DNA of 64,000 nt from Streptomyces hawaiiensis (GCF_004803895.1 NZ_CP021978.1:620001-684000), one strand, 5' to 3'; positions 7,753 to 15,610 are shown, numbered from the stretch's first letter. Made by a program: numbers and translations. Notes: generated by a model not told the origin, from the sequence alone.

Positions 7753-8856
7753 ATGTTCCGGCACGACCTCCCCGCGCCCGAGTGGTTCACGGCCGACGAC
7801 TCGGTGCTCGGCGTGGCCCTCGTCTTCCCCCTGCGGGGGCCCGCCGGGATCTTCGGGCCCACATGTGAGCTGTGCGCGCGGCTGGCCGCCGAGGAGGTCA
7901 ACCGGGACGGCGGCGTGCTCGGCAGACAGCTCCGGCTGGTGCCGGTCGACGGCTCGGGGGCGCCGCAGGAGGTCGCCGACGAGGTCGAGGCGCTGGTGGA
8001 TCTGGGGGCCGTGCAGGGCGTCACGGGCTGGCACATCTCCTCGGTGCGGCAGGCCCTGGCGCCGAGGATCGCGCACCGCGTCCCGTACGTGTACACCGCG
8101 CTGTACGAGGGCGGGGAGGACACGGCGGGGGTGTTCCTGACGAGTGAGACCCCGCGCGATCAGCTCCGGCCGGCGATGGAGCTGCTGGCACGCGAGCGCG
8201 GGGTGCGGCGCTGGTTCGTGGTGGGCAACGACTACGTGTGGCCGCGGCACACGGCCCGGTCGGCACGCGGGTACGCCCGGCGCTTCGGCGGGTGTGTCGC
8301 CGGTGAGGTGTACCTCCCGCTCGGCACCCATGATTTCGAGCCGGTGCTGCGCCGCGTCGAACGCTCGGACGCCGACGCGGTGCTGATGCTGCTCGTCGGC
8401 AGTGACGCGGTGCGCTTCAACCGGGCGTTCGCGGAGTACGGCCTGCACGCGCGCTGTCTGCGGCTGAGCACGCTGATGGACGAGAACATGCTGGTGGCGA
8501 GCGGCCCGGCGGCCACCGAGGACCTGTACAGCACCGCCGGGTTCTTCGCCTCGCTGGCCAATCGCGACACCCTGGACTTCCAGGGGCAGTACGCCGCCCG
8601 CTACGGCGTCGAGGCGCCGGCCCTCGGCAGCCTCGGCGAGTCCTGCTACGAGGGTGTGCTGCTGCTGGCCGCCCTGCTGAAAAGGGCCGGGACGCTGGAC
8701 GTATCGGCGATCGGCGCGGCCGCGGGGGCGGTGTCGTACGAGGGTCCGCGCGGGCTGCTGCGTCTTCGGGACGCTCATGTGCGCCAGCGGATCTACCTGG
8801 CGCGGGCCGACGGGATCGACTTCGACGTGCTCACGGAGCTGGACACGCACCCCTGA
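7753..8856 (+). CDS. AmiC-like periplasmic-binding-fold sensor/transporter substrate-binding protein
   Basis: A 367-residue type I periplasmic-binding fold (Peripla_BP_5/AmiC and urea-binding group). LVFPLRGPAGIFGP opens the first lobe and NRDGGVLGRQLRLVPVD is the hallmark stretch. No signal peptide or lipobox is present at either candidate start (GTG 7696 or ATG 7753), so it should be cytoplasmic. That favours an AmiC-type amide/urea sensor role over a transporter component. No permease or ATPase genes are beside it; a MarR gene is divergent. The ATG at 7753 is preferred, although no strong Shine-Dalgarno is seen. Confidence 0.78.
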   Translation: MFRHDLPAPEWFTADDSVLGVALVFPLRGPAGIFGPTCELCARLAAEEVNRDGGVLGRQLRLVPVDGSGAPQEVADEVEALVDLGAVQGVTGWHISSVRQALAPRIAHRVPYVYTALYEGGEDTAGVFLTSETPRDQLRPAMELLARERGVRRWFVVGNDYVWPRHTARSARGYARRFGGCVAGEVYLPLGTHDFEPVLRRVERSDADAVLMLLVGSDAVRFNRAFAEYGLHARCLRLSTLMDENMLVASGPAATEDLYSTAGFFASLANRDTLDFQGQYAARYGVEAPALGSLGESCYEGVLLLAALLKRAGTLDVSAIGAAAGAVSYEGPRGLLRLRDAHVRQRIYLARADGIDFDVLTELDTHP

Positions 8857-8926
8857 CCGGACGGTCCGGTCGGCGACACACCCCCGGATCGGCGCCCCAC
8901 GCCGCCCGACCGCGAGAATTCCTCCC

Positions 8927-9976
8927 ATGACCACCACATCCCATCCCCTCGTCACCCGTGCACAGCGACTGGCAAGCGATCTCCTCCTCCCGCAGGCCGA
9001 GCGCGTCGACCAGGAGGGTGTGCCCGCGAGCCATGTGGAGGCGGTGAAGCGGGCGGGGCTGCTCGGGGTGGTCGCGCCGCAGGAGTACGGCGGGGCGGAC
9101 GCGCCCGTCGCCGTGGCGCGGGAGACCGCGGAGATCCTGGCCGGGGCGTGCTGCTCCACATGGTTCGTACAGACACAGCACCACACACCGGTGAAGCTGC
9201 TGGCCACATACGACTCGCCCGTCCGGGAGAAGCTGCTGCGCCCACTGGCGACCGGCGAGCTGATGGCCGGCATCGCCTTCGCCCATGTCCGTGCCTTCCC
9301 CCGGGTGCCGGTGCGGGCCGTTCCCGAGGAGGGCGGTTGGCGGTTCGAGGGCAGGGTGCCCTGGTACACCGGCTGGGGTCTGAACGACGTGATGCTGCTG
9401 GCCGGGGTGACGGACACGGCCGAGGTGGTGTTCGTGTTCGCCGAGGCACGCGAGCAGCCCAGGCTGACGGCGTCGGCGCCGATGCGGCTCGCGGCCCTCA
9501 CCGCTGCCCGAACGGTGTCCCTGGACCTGGACGGCCTGCGGGTACCGGAGGAGGCGGTGGTGCTGCGCACGTCGCAGGAGGAGTTCGCCCTGATCGACCT
9601 GCCCCGGGCCGCCAACGCCAGTCCGGCCGTGTTCGGGGTGGCGCACGCGGCGCTGGACCTGGTGGCGCAGACCCCCGAGGGCGTGGAGACGGCCCGGTCG
9701 CTGCGGGCCCGGCTCGACGAGGTCCGCCGGGAGGCCTACGCCCTGGCCGACCGGCCCGCCCCGCACGATTGCGTACCGGAGCGACTGGCCGTGAAGACAC
9801 GTGCCTACGACCTCCTGCGCGCGGCCACCACCGCGGCGATCGTGGCCGGGGGCGGCCGCTCCATGGACCTGGGCAGCCGGGCGCAGCGGCTGGCGCGCGA
9901 GGGGATGTTCCTGCTGGTGCAGGGCCAGACGGCCGAGGCACGCCGGACGCACCTCGGCTCGCTGGCGTCCGGCTAG
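8927..9976 (+). CDS. Acyl-CoA dehydrogenase family protein
   Basis: A 349-residue flavoprotein of the acyl-CoA dehydrogenase fold. The N-terminal helical domain (EAVKRAGLLGVVAPQEYGG) and a middle beta domain (GGWRFEGRVPWYTGWG, FVFAEA) are clear; the C-terminal bundle ends AREGMFLLVQGQTAEARR. It is slightly shorter than classical enzymes. The usual catalytic Glu cannot be placed confidently, so it may be a monooxygenase-like or substrate-divergent member. The open frame begins earlier, but the ATG at 8927 starts the recognisable protein. It is convergent with and overlaps the serine hydrolase gene by four bases. Confidence 0.83.
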   Translation: MTTTSHPLVTRAQRLASDLLLPQAERVDQEGVPASHVEAVKRAGLLGVVAPQEYGGADAPVAVARETAEILAGACCSTWFVQTQHHTPVKLLATYDSPVREKLLRPLATGELMAGIAFAHVRAFPRVPVRAVPEEGGWRFEGRVPWYTGWGLNDVMLLAGVTDTAEVVFVFAEAREQPRLTASAPMRLAALTAARTVSLDLDGLRVPEEAVVLRTSQEEFALIDLPRAANASPAVFGVAHAALDLVAQTPEGVETARSLRARLDEVRREAYALADRPAPHDCVPERLAVKTRAYDLLRAATTAAIVAGGGRSMDLGSRAQRLAREGMFLLVQGQTAEARRTHLGSLASG

Positions 9977-11175
9977 CCGAGCCGGGGCACGGCCGACGCC
10001 CGGTCCGTCCGGGACGGGATCTTCCCGCAGAACTCCGCTTCGATGACATCGATATAGAGCGAGGAGTCCGGGAGCCAGTCGCCGTTGATGTTGAACGTGA
10101 GCTGGTGCTTGCCGTCCTGGGTGCCGACCATGGCGGACAGGGAGCCGTTGGTACGGCCGGTCTTGCCCACCACCTTCACACCGCAGGACAACTGCGCGAA
10201 CTCGACTCCGAGTCCGTAGCCGATGCCGTATCCGCCCGGGACCTCGTCGAACATCTCCTTCATCTGCTTCTGTGGCAGCAAGTCACCTTTGACGAGAGCG
10301 CGTTGGAACCGGTTGAGGTCGCCGCTGGTGGAGATGACATCGCCGGCCGCGCCCAGCCAGGTCATGTTCTGTTCGGTGGCGTCGTGGGTCTCGGCATCGG
10401 GGGCGTCCTGGTGGAGACGGGAGTAAGCGACGGGGTGCGGCTTCGGCACCTGTGGTGCCGTGCCCGGGAACGACGTTTCGCGCAGCTTCAGGGGCCGGAT
10501 GATGCGACGGGTGATCTCCTGCGCGTACGAGCGGCCCGTCGCCTTCTCGACGACCATGCCCGCGACGACGAAGTTGGTGTTCGAGTACGACGGCTTGCCC
10601 TCCGGGTCGGGCTGCGGCGGGTGCCTCAGGGCGATCGCCACCAGGTCCTCGGGCTCATAGGTGTCGTACCGGTGCTCAGGGAAGCCGGGCCCTGTGGTGG
10701 CGTGGCTGAAGTCGGGGTCGTCGGTGTAGTTGGCGATGCCGCTGGTGTGATTGAGGAGCTGACGCAGTGTGACCGTGTTGCCGTCGTAGCCGTTGCCGCG
10801 CACCAGGCCGGGCAGCCGGCGTTCGACCGTGTCGTCCAGGTCCAGTCTGCCTTCCGCCTCCAACTGGAGCATGACGGCCGCGACGAACGTCTTGGTGATG
10901 CTGGCCCCGCGGAAATGGTCACCGGCCGACCGCATACGGCCCGTACCGGTGTCCGCGTAGCCGTACTCCCCGAACCAATTCCCCTTGTCATCGCGGACCT
11001 TGGCCGCGGCTCCCGGGAGTCCGCCCTTGTCGACCAGCGCGCGTAACGCGGTCCGGGTGGCCTCGTGGCCATGCTTCGATTCCGCTGCCTGCGCTGCCGG
11101 GGCGAGTGCCGCGGTTCCGGCGGACAGCGCCACGGCCAGGGCGATCGAGACGGTGCGTGCAGCACGCTTCTTCAA
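9973..11175 (-). CDS. Secreted serine hydrolase (class C beta-lactamase/DD-carboxypeptidase fold)
   Basis: A 400-residue exported penicillin-binding-fold enzyme. It has a signal peptide in the first ~32 residues, then the SxxK motif in GASITKTF, the YSN motif in PSYSNTNF and the KTG motif in VGKTGRTNG. Such proteins act as D,D-peptidases or esterases at the cell surface. Translation is predicted from a TTG preceded by AGGAGG, which places a signal peptide exactly at the start. Codon 44 is TTA (11044-11046), predicting dependence on the bldA tRNA. A strong hairpin covers the leader and part of the ribosome-binding site. Confidence 0.88.
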   Translation of the reverse strand: MKKRAARTVSIALAVALSAGTAALAPAAQAAESKHGHEATRTALRALVDKGGLPGAAAKVRDDKGNWFGEYGYADTGTGRMRSAGDHFRGASITKTFVAAVMLQLEAEGRLDLDDTVERRLPGLVRGNGYDGNTVTLRQLLNHTSGIANYTDDPDFSHATTGPGFPEHRYDTYEPEDLVAIALRHPPQPDPEGKPSYSNTNFVVAGMVVEKATGRSYAQEITRRIIRPLKLRETSFPGTAPQVPKPHPVAYSRLHQDAPDAETHDATEQNMTWLGAAGDVISTSGDLNRFQRALVKGDLLPQKQMKEMFDEVPGGYGIGYGLGVEFAQLSCGVKVVGKTGRTNGSLSAMVGTQDGKHQLTFNINGDWLPDSSLYIDVIEAEFCGKIPSRTDRASAVPRLG

Positions 11176-11185
11176 GGGTGTGCCT

Positions 11186-11226
11186 CCTGGTCGCCAAGGG
11201 GCCTGCGTGCCCCCTTGGTGACCAGG
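11186..11226 (-). terminator. Strong hairpin between ssuD and the serine hydrolase gene
   Basis: The arms CCTGGTCGCCAAGGGG (11186-11201) and CCCCTTGGTGACCAGG (11211-11226) pair at 15 of 16 positions across a nine-base loop. It follows the ssuD stop by about 54 bases, so it can be a terminator without a U tract. Its proximal arm also runs into the AGGAGG of the next gene, so a translational or attenuation role is equally possible. Confidence 0.6.
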
Positions 11227-11279
11227 ACGCCCACGTCCGGCTCCAGGGTTGATCCTTTCGGGAGGGGAGCCGCCGGGTG

Positions 11280-12431
11280 TCAGCTCGCGGCCGGCACGAA
11301 GGGGGCCGGAGCCTCGGGCGCGGTCTCCTTGCCCGCGGGGTGCCGCCACAGTCCCTGCGCGGCGAGGCGCGGCAGGACGCCCTCGCCGAACCAGTACGCC
11401 TCCTCCAGGTGCGGGTAGCCGGAGAGGATGAACTCGTCGATGCCCAGGGCGTGGTACTCCCGGATCCGCTCGGCGACCTCGTCGTGGCCGCCGACCAGGG
11501 CGGTGCCCGCCCCGCCGCGCACCAGGCCGATGCCGGCCCACAGGTTGGGGTGGATCTCAAGGCGGTCGCGGCGGCCGCCGTGCAGGGCGAGCATGCGCTG
11601 CTGCCCCTCGGACTCGCTGCGGGCGAGCCCGGCCTGCACCGACGCCACCGTCTGCGGGTCGAATCCGTCGAGCAGCCGGTCCGCCTCGGCCCAGGCCTGC
11701 TCGGCGGTGTCACGGGTGATGACGTGCAACCGGATACCGAAGCGCAGGGTGCGGCCCTGTGCGGCGGCCAGCGACCGGATCCGGGCGATCTTCTCGGCGA
11801 CCTGTGCGGGCGGTTCGCCCCAGGTGAGATAGACGTCGGAGTGCCGGGCGGCGATCTCGCCGGCGATGGGCGAGGAGCCGCCGAAGTAGACCTCGGGCAC
11901 GGGGTCGGGCACCCGGGCCAGTGCCGCGTCCTCCACCCGGACGTGCTCGCCGTGCAGGCCGACGGTTTTCCCCTCCCACAATTCCCGTACGACCTGCAGG
12001 AATTCGCCGGTTCGGCGGTATCGCCCGTCCTTGTCGAGAAAGTCGCCGAAGGCGCGCTGCTCCCTGTTCTCGCCTCCGGTGACGACGTTGAGCAGCAGCC
12101 GTCCGCCGGTCTGCCGCTGGAAGGTGGCGGCCATCTGCGCGGCGAGCGTGGGCGAGATCAGTCCCGGCCGGAAGGCGACGAGGAACTTCAGGCGTTCGGT
12201 GTGCTGGGCGACCATCGCGGTGGTGAGCCAGGCGTCCTCGCACCAGGCGCCGGTGGGCGTGAGGGCGCCCGCGAAGCCCACTTCCTCGGCGGCCCGGGCG
12301 ATCTGGCTCAGGTAGGCGACCGTCGGCGGCCGGTCCCGCCCGGACGCGGTGGCCGGGGTGCCGTGACCGCCGCCGACGACATGGCGGCTGTCGCCGTTGG
12401 TGGGCAGGAACCAGTGGAAGGTGAGGGACAC
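11280..12431 (-). CDS. ssuD: FMNH2-dependent alkanesulfonate monooxygenase
   Basis: A 383-residue bacterial luciferase-like flavin monooxygenase that releases sulfite from alkanesulfonates as a sulfur source. The N-terminus LTFHWFLPTNGDSRHVV, the LVAFRPGLISPTLAAQMAAT stretch, NVVTGGEN and YFGGSSPIA are characteristic of SsuD, and the length matches. It needs reduced FMN from SsuE, encoded just upstream on the same strand (50-base gap). No ssuABC transporter is adjacent, so uptake must be elsewhere. Control by sulfur status is suggested by the leader peptide upstream of ssuE. Confidence 0.95.
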   Translation of the reverse strand: MSLTFHWFLPTNGDSRHVVGGGHGTPATASGRDRPPTVAYLSQIARAAEEVGFAGALTPTGAWCEDAWLTTAMVAQHTERLKFLVAFRPGLISPTLAAQMAATFQRQTGGRLLLNVVTGGENREQRAFGDFLDKDGRYRRTGEFLQVVRELWEGKTVGLHGEHVRVEDAALARVPDPVPEVYFGGSSPIAGEIAARHSDVYLTWGEPPAQVAEKIARIRSLAAAQGRTLRFGIRLHVITRDTAEQAWAEADRLLDGFDPQTVASVQAGLARSESEGQQRMLALHGGRRDRLEIHPNLWAGIGLVRGGAGTALVGGHDEVAERIREYHALGIDEFILSGYPHLEEAYWFGEGVLPRLAAQGLWRHPAGKETAPEAPAPFVPAAS

Positions 12432-12481
12432 GGGGGTCTCCGATCGAGGGGGAACGTGCGGTGGCGCGGCGGCGGGCGGTG

Positions 12482-13036
12482 TCAGCCCGCCGCCGCCAGC
12501 AGCGGGGTGCGGCCGAGCGCCGCGGAGAACTGATCGACCACCTGGCCGAGTGCCTCGTTGGCGGCCGGCGCGACGGTCAGGGAGCCGTCGTCCTGCACGA
12601 CGATGTCCTTGTCGAGGGTGAACCAGCCCTGCACGATGTGGGCCGCGCCCATGGAGTTGAGCACCGGGCGCAGGGCGTAGTCGATGGCCAGGACATGGGC
12701 GACGCTGCCACCGGTGGCGAGCGGCAGCACGGTCTTGCCGGCCAGGGCGTACTGCGGGAGCAGGTCCAGCAAGGCCTTCAGGACACCGGAGTAGGACGCC
12801 TTGTAGACGGGTGTGCCGACGACGACGCCGTCGGCCCGCGCGAACAGCTCGGTGGCCTCGACGATCGCGGGGTGGCGGAAGTCCGCGCCGAGCAGGGCCT
12901 CGGCGGGGATGGTGCGGACGTCGAGCGGGATCACGTCATGACCCTGGGCCGCCAGCCGCTTGTCCAGCCGGCGCATCAGTCGGCTGGTGCGGGAGGAGGC
13001 GGAGGGGCTGCCGGAGACGGACAGGACGGTGGCCAT
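12482..13036 (-). CDS. ssuE: NADPH-dependent FMN reductase of the alkanesulfonate system
   Basis: A 184-residue flavodoxin-fold reductase that supplies FMNH2 to SsuD. LSVSGSPSASSRT is the phosphate-binding loop, and GTPVYKASYSGVLKALLDLLP is the SsuE/NADPH-FMN-reductase signature. The ATG at 13036 is chosen because it begins the first strand; the open frame continues upstream without similarity. It is first in a two-gene ssuE-ssuD unit and is preceded by a ~220-base leader region holding direct repeats and a short leader-peptide ORF. Confidence 0.93.
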   Translation of the reverse strand: MATVLSVSGSPSASSRTSRLMRRLDKRLAAQGHDVIPLDVRTIPAEALLGADFRHPAIVEATELFARADGVVVGTPVYKASYSGVLKALLDLLPQYALAGKTVLPLATGGSVAHVLAIDYALRPVLNSMGAAHIVQGWFTLDKDIVVQDDGSLTVAPAANEALGQVVDQFSAALGRTPLLAAAG

Positions 13037-13080
13037 GGGCTCTCTTTTCAGGCAGAAGGCGCGACTGCGCGCAGGCAGAG

Positions 13081-13188
13081 CCGAATTCGGGAACGCCCCG
13101 TGCAAAAGGCGTACTGGAACGCCGAATTCAGGCGTGCGGGAAACACACCGCGCGGGACGGGCGTGCGGGACATCGCACCGCGCAGGAC
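13081..13188. repeat. Direct repeats in the ssuE untranslated leader
   Basis: Between the leader peptide and ssuE are two imperfect adjacent copies of a ~29-base unit (GGCGTGCGGG...ACCGCGC-GGAC) at 13131-13158 and 13160-13188. Next to them are paired copies of CCGAATTC (13081-13088, 13122-13129) and GGAACGCC (13090-13097, 13116-13123). The leader is thus built of duplicated modules. No function is known for them. Confidence 0.5.
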
Positions 13189-13258
13189 GTCACGCCGGCA
13201 CGGCAGGGTGCGGCCGACGGCGGGTACGGCGGTGTGGGGAAGCGGCGAGCCGGAGGAC

Positions 13259-13342
13259 TCAGGCTGCGGCGCGACAGGAAGCGCTGGAGACGCGCGCGAG
13301 GTCGACGTGGCGTCGCCGCGTGAGGTCCAGTCGCATGGTCAT
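13259..13342 (-). CDS. Leader peptide of the ssu sulfur operon
   Basis: A 27-codon ORF too short for routine gene callers. It starts ATG-ACC-ATG, has an Arg-rich middle (RLDLTRRRHVDLAR) and ends SSASCRAAA. This matches the small leader peptides with a single near-terminal Cys that recur upstream of Streptomyces sulfate and sulfonate assimilation operons. By analogy with cysteine-responsive attenuators in mycobacteria, ribosome pausing at the Cys codon could couple ssuED expression to Cys-tRNA charging; that mechanism is inference. It begins about 300 bases upstream of ssuE. The start could be either ATG (13342 or 13336). Confidence 0.82.
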   Translation of the reverse strand: MTMRLDLTRRRHVDLARVSSASCRAAA

Positions 13343-13379
13343 GCCATGGATCGTGGCAGTGGGGGACGACGCCCGTCAA

Positions 13380-13419
13380 GAAATCCGCGGCCCATCTCGT
13401 ATTCCGGACCGCGGATTTC
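13380..13419. promoter_or_regulatory. Perfect 11-bp inverted repeat upstream of the ssu leader peptide
   Basis: GAAATCCGCGG (13380-13390) and CCGCGGATTTC (13409-13419) are perfect arms separated by 18 bases. The element lies 38 bases upstream of the leader-peptide start and 40 bases downstream of the small gene ending at 13459, both on the minus strand. It could be an operator for the ssu operon or the terminator of the small gene; the long spacer favours a protein-binding site. Confidence 0.4.
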
Positions 13420-13458
13420 ACAAAAGGTGACCCGAAAGGCCGTGCGGGACGGAGGAAT

Positions 13459-13635
13459 TCAGTCCTCGTCCGCCGGAACGACCACGAGGAAGGCGTCCGA
13501 CTCCAGGTCCATCACGACGGTGGCGGGCTCGCCCTCGGCGCGGCGGCGGGCCGCGTACTCCTCGGCGGGCCACGATCCGCGCGGAGACCCCGCCGGGAAC
13601 CGCTCCAACACCTTCGCGCTGATGGCCGCAGTCAC
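13459..13635 (-). CDS. Small conserved hypothetical protein (58 aa)
   Basis: A GTG-initiated 58-codon ORF with strong high-GC codon bias and a GGGAGG ribosome-binding site at good spacing. The product begins VTAAISAKVLERFP, has a basic EEYAARRRAEG stretch and ends in the acidic VVVPADED. There is no signal peptide or membrane helix and no domain that I recognise. The last ~25 residues (VMDLESDAFLVVV) look like two beta strands. It lies immediately upstream of the ssu control region but separated by an inverted repeat, so cotranscription with ssuED is uncertain. Confidence 0.6.
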   Translation of the reverse strand: MTAAISAKVLERFPAGSPRGSWPAEEYAARRRAEGEPATVVMDLESDAFLVVVPADED

Positions 13636-13865
13636 GTCCGCTGCCCTCCCCTGTCCCGCGCCGCCCGCCTGGGCGACGTCGATCGGTCGCTGTCGTACAC
13701 ATCCGGATGCCCCCGATCCGGCCGGACATGTACCGCCGGGTAGATATCACACCCTCTTACCCACCTCTACACATAAAGGGGAAATAAGAGCAGAATGATG
13801 CTTACGCGGCGCTTACCGCATACCTCTCCAGACGCGGTCGCCCTGCACCAAGAAGGAGACGAGTC

Positions 13866-14306
13866 ATGGCCAACGTCTCGCCCACCAGAGGTGACATGAC
13901 CACCCACCCTGATGCCTCCGAGATGCGGGACCGGTACGCCCGCGTGCTCGGTGGCCGCGATGTGGCGCTCGTGGACGGACCGGTGTTCCTGCTCGGTCTG
14001 TACTGCGCCGCCTCCCCGTGGATAGTCCACTACACGACCAGCCAGCCGGCGCTCGTGACCCACAACCTGATCATGGGTATCGCGATCGGCCTGCTGGCGC
14101 TCGGGTTCACTCGCGCTCCGGAGCGCATGTACGGCCTGAGCTGGGCCATGTGCGCCCTCGGAGTGTGGTTGATCATCTCGCCGTGGGTCGTGGGCGAAAG
14201 CCCGGACGCCGGTGTCGTGTGGAACAACATCATCATCGGTGCACTGGCCGTGATCCTGGGGCTGGTGTGCGCCGGAACGGCGGCGAAGGCCTCGTCCAGG
14301 CCGTAG
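13866..14306 (+). CDS. SPW repeat membrane protein
   Basis: A 146-residue integral membrane protein with two SPW motifs (ASPWIVHY and ISPWVVGE), each following a hydrophobic helix, and about four transmembrane segments in total. SPW repeat proteins are widespread in actinobacteria and have no established function. The ATG is preceded by GAAGGAGACGA, a near-ideal ribosome-binding site. The cytosolic N-terminus carries a Met-rich MRDRYARVLGG stretch. It is a monocistronic unit followed by a GC-rich terminator hairpin. Confidence 0.88.
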   Translation: MANVSPTRGDMTTHPDASEMRDRYARVLGGRDVALVDGPVFLLGLYCAASPWIVHYTTSQPALVTHNLIMGIAIGLLALGFTRAPERMYGLSWAMCALGVWLIISPWVVGESPDAGVVWNNIIIGALAVILGLVCAGTAAKASSRP

Positions 14307-14329
14307 CGCTCCGCCGGAAGGGAACTCAA

Positions 14330-14354
14330 GGCCGGTCCGCGTCCCGGACCGGCC
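14330..14354 (+). terminator. Hairpin terminator after the SPW gene
   Basis: GGCCGGTCCG (14330-14339) pairs perfectly with CGGACCGGCC (14345-14354) across a five-base loop, 23 bases after the SPW stop codon. As is usual in Streptomyces there is no U tract. Confidence 0.65.
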
Positions 14355-14453
14355 CGCCCATGTCCGCCCGGCGACCGCCCGCGGTGACGGGACCCGGACC
14401 CGGAGTGACCCGGCCGCCGGGGGCACACGCACTACAGCGGGGGTCCCGAGGAG

Positions 14454-14531
14454 ATGGACCAGTGGCTCATCCAGATCGGCCTCGCGGCGCTGGGCATCAC
14501 CGCGCTGGACCGTTCGAAAGCACGCCGCTGA
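14454..14531 (+). CDS. Possible 25-residue hydrophobic peptide
   Basis: A short ORF (MDQWLIQIGLAALGITALDR, then a basic tail SKARR) lies in the 323-base gap between the SPW and epimerase genes. The product would be a single amphipathic/transmembrane helix with a positive end. GAGGAG directly abuts the ATG, so spacing is too short for a good ribosome-binding site, and an in-frame stop lies 17 codons upstream. It may be a chance ORF; only its composition argues for it. Confidence 0.25.
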   Translation: MDQWLIQIGLAALGITALDRSKARR

Positions 14532-14629
14532 CGGCGTAGGGGCGCCGGGACCGGCCGTGGGTGGACAGCCACCAGCCACAGTGCCGCACACCACCCGGCC
14601 CGCGCCGCCCTCCGCCGGCCGCGCGGGTC

Positions 14630-15556
14630 TCAGCGGTGACTCGCCGACCGCAGCGCGGCGAGCCCCTCACCGCTCGACGCGTAGAGCGGCGTCCAGCCGA
14701 GTTCGTGCTCCGCCTTGGCGCAGGACATGCGGAGCCGGGACGACATCATGGTGTGCGCGTACGACAGGGGTTTCATCAGCCACAGCGGCACGGTCATCGG
14801 CTCCGGCAGTCCGAAGACCCGGGCGACGGCCTCGACGTGGGCGCGGAAACCCATCGGGGTGTGGTCCGCGATGTTGTACGCCTGCCCCGGCCGGCCGCGC
14901 TCCACGGCGGCGACCGCCGCGCGGGCGGCGTCCGTGAGCTCCACCCACGGCAGCACGCGGGCCCGGTCGCCGGGCACGGGCAGCCGCCGCCCGCGCAGCG
15001 GGGGCAGCAGGGCGTCGGTGCCGCCGGGCCCGTAGAAGAGTCCGAAGCGCAGCGCGATGCCCTCCAGCGCCTCCGCGTCGAAGGCGAGCCGCTCCTTGGT
15101 CCGCATGGCCGCGATGTGCCGTTCCAGCCGGGGTGTGCCGCCGCGCGGGCCGAAGGGGTCGTCCTCGGTGAGCGGGCGGTCGCCGTGGTCGCCGTAGCCG
15201 TACCCGAAGGCCATGGACTCCACGACGAAGCGGCGGGCGCCGGTGGCGCGGGCGGCCTCGACCAGGTGCGCGGTGCCCTGGGTGCGCAGCGCGTCGGTGG
15301 CGTACATGTCGCGGTCCCGCATCGGGGGCTTGCGCAGGGCGGTCGCGGCATGGATCACGGTGTCGAAGTGGTGCCCGTCGACGGCGCGCAGCAGCGCGTC
15401 GCGGTCCATGAGGTCGGCGCGGATTCCGTTCTCCCGGCTCCGGCCGAGCCCCGTGACCTCGTGGCCCGCCTCGGTCAGGGCGCGTGTGATGTGCCCGCCG
15501 AGGACGCCGCTCGCGCCCGCGAGGAGGATGCCCTGGTTCTGGTCGTTCGTCGTCAT
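14630..15556 (-). CDS. NAD-dependent epimerase/dehydratase family protein
   Basis: A 308-residue extended short-chain dehydrogenase. The GASGVLGGHI motif is the Rossmann nucleotide-binding Gly-rich loop. The FGYGYGD segment, where the catalytic YxxxK would lie, is atypical: a Tyr is present but the +4 Lys is not obvious. It also has the family-typical LRFGLFYGPGG and NIADHTP stretches. It is probably an atypical SDR acting on a sugar-nucleotide or small carbonyl, or a NAD(P)-binding protein. It is a single gene downstream of a GNAT gene on the same strand (54-base gap). Confidence 0.84.
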   Translation of the reverse strand: MTTNDQNQGILLAGASGVLGGHITRALTEAGHEVTGLGRSRENGIRADLMDRDALLRAVDGHHFDTVIHAATALRKPPMRDRDMYATDALRTQGTAHLVEAARATGARRFVVESMAFGYGYGDHGDRPLTEDDPFGPRGGTPRLERHIAAMRTKERLAFDAEALEGIALRFGLFYGPGGTDALLPPLRGRRLPVPGDRARVLPWVELTDAARAAVAAVERGRPGQAYNIADHTPMGFRAHVEAVARVFGLPEPMTVPLWLMKPLSYAHTMMSSRLRMSCAKAEHELGWTPLYASSGEGLAALRSASHR

Positions 15557-15610
15557 GACGGTGCGACGGATCGGCCGGGCACGGATGTGACATCCGCGTC
15601 CCCCGCCCGG

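Noticed and set aside
8855..8871. GACCGGAC-G-GTCCGGTC palindrome after the AmiC-like gene
   Set aside because: Perfect symmetry, but a one-base loop gives only a short stem, and palindromes of this kind are frequent in 72% GC DNA; could be an operator or terminator, not supported enough to list.
13128..13421. 97-codon minus-strand ORF in the ssu upstream region
   Set aside because: Its Pro/Arg-rich product is typical of a shadow, and the much shorter leader peptide in another frame fits known family examples.
13695..13733. GTACACATCCGG ... CCGGACATGTAC imperfect inverted repeat and a nearby GGGTA before the SPW gene
   Set aside because: Arms match at 10 of 12 positions only and no -35 element fits a SigB-type promoter.
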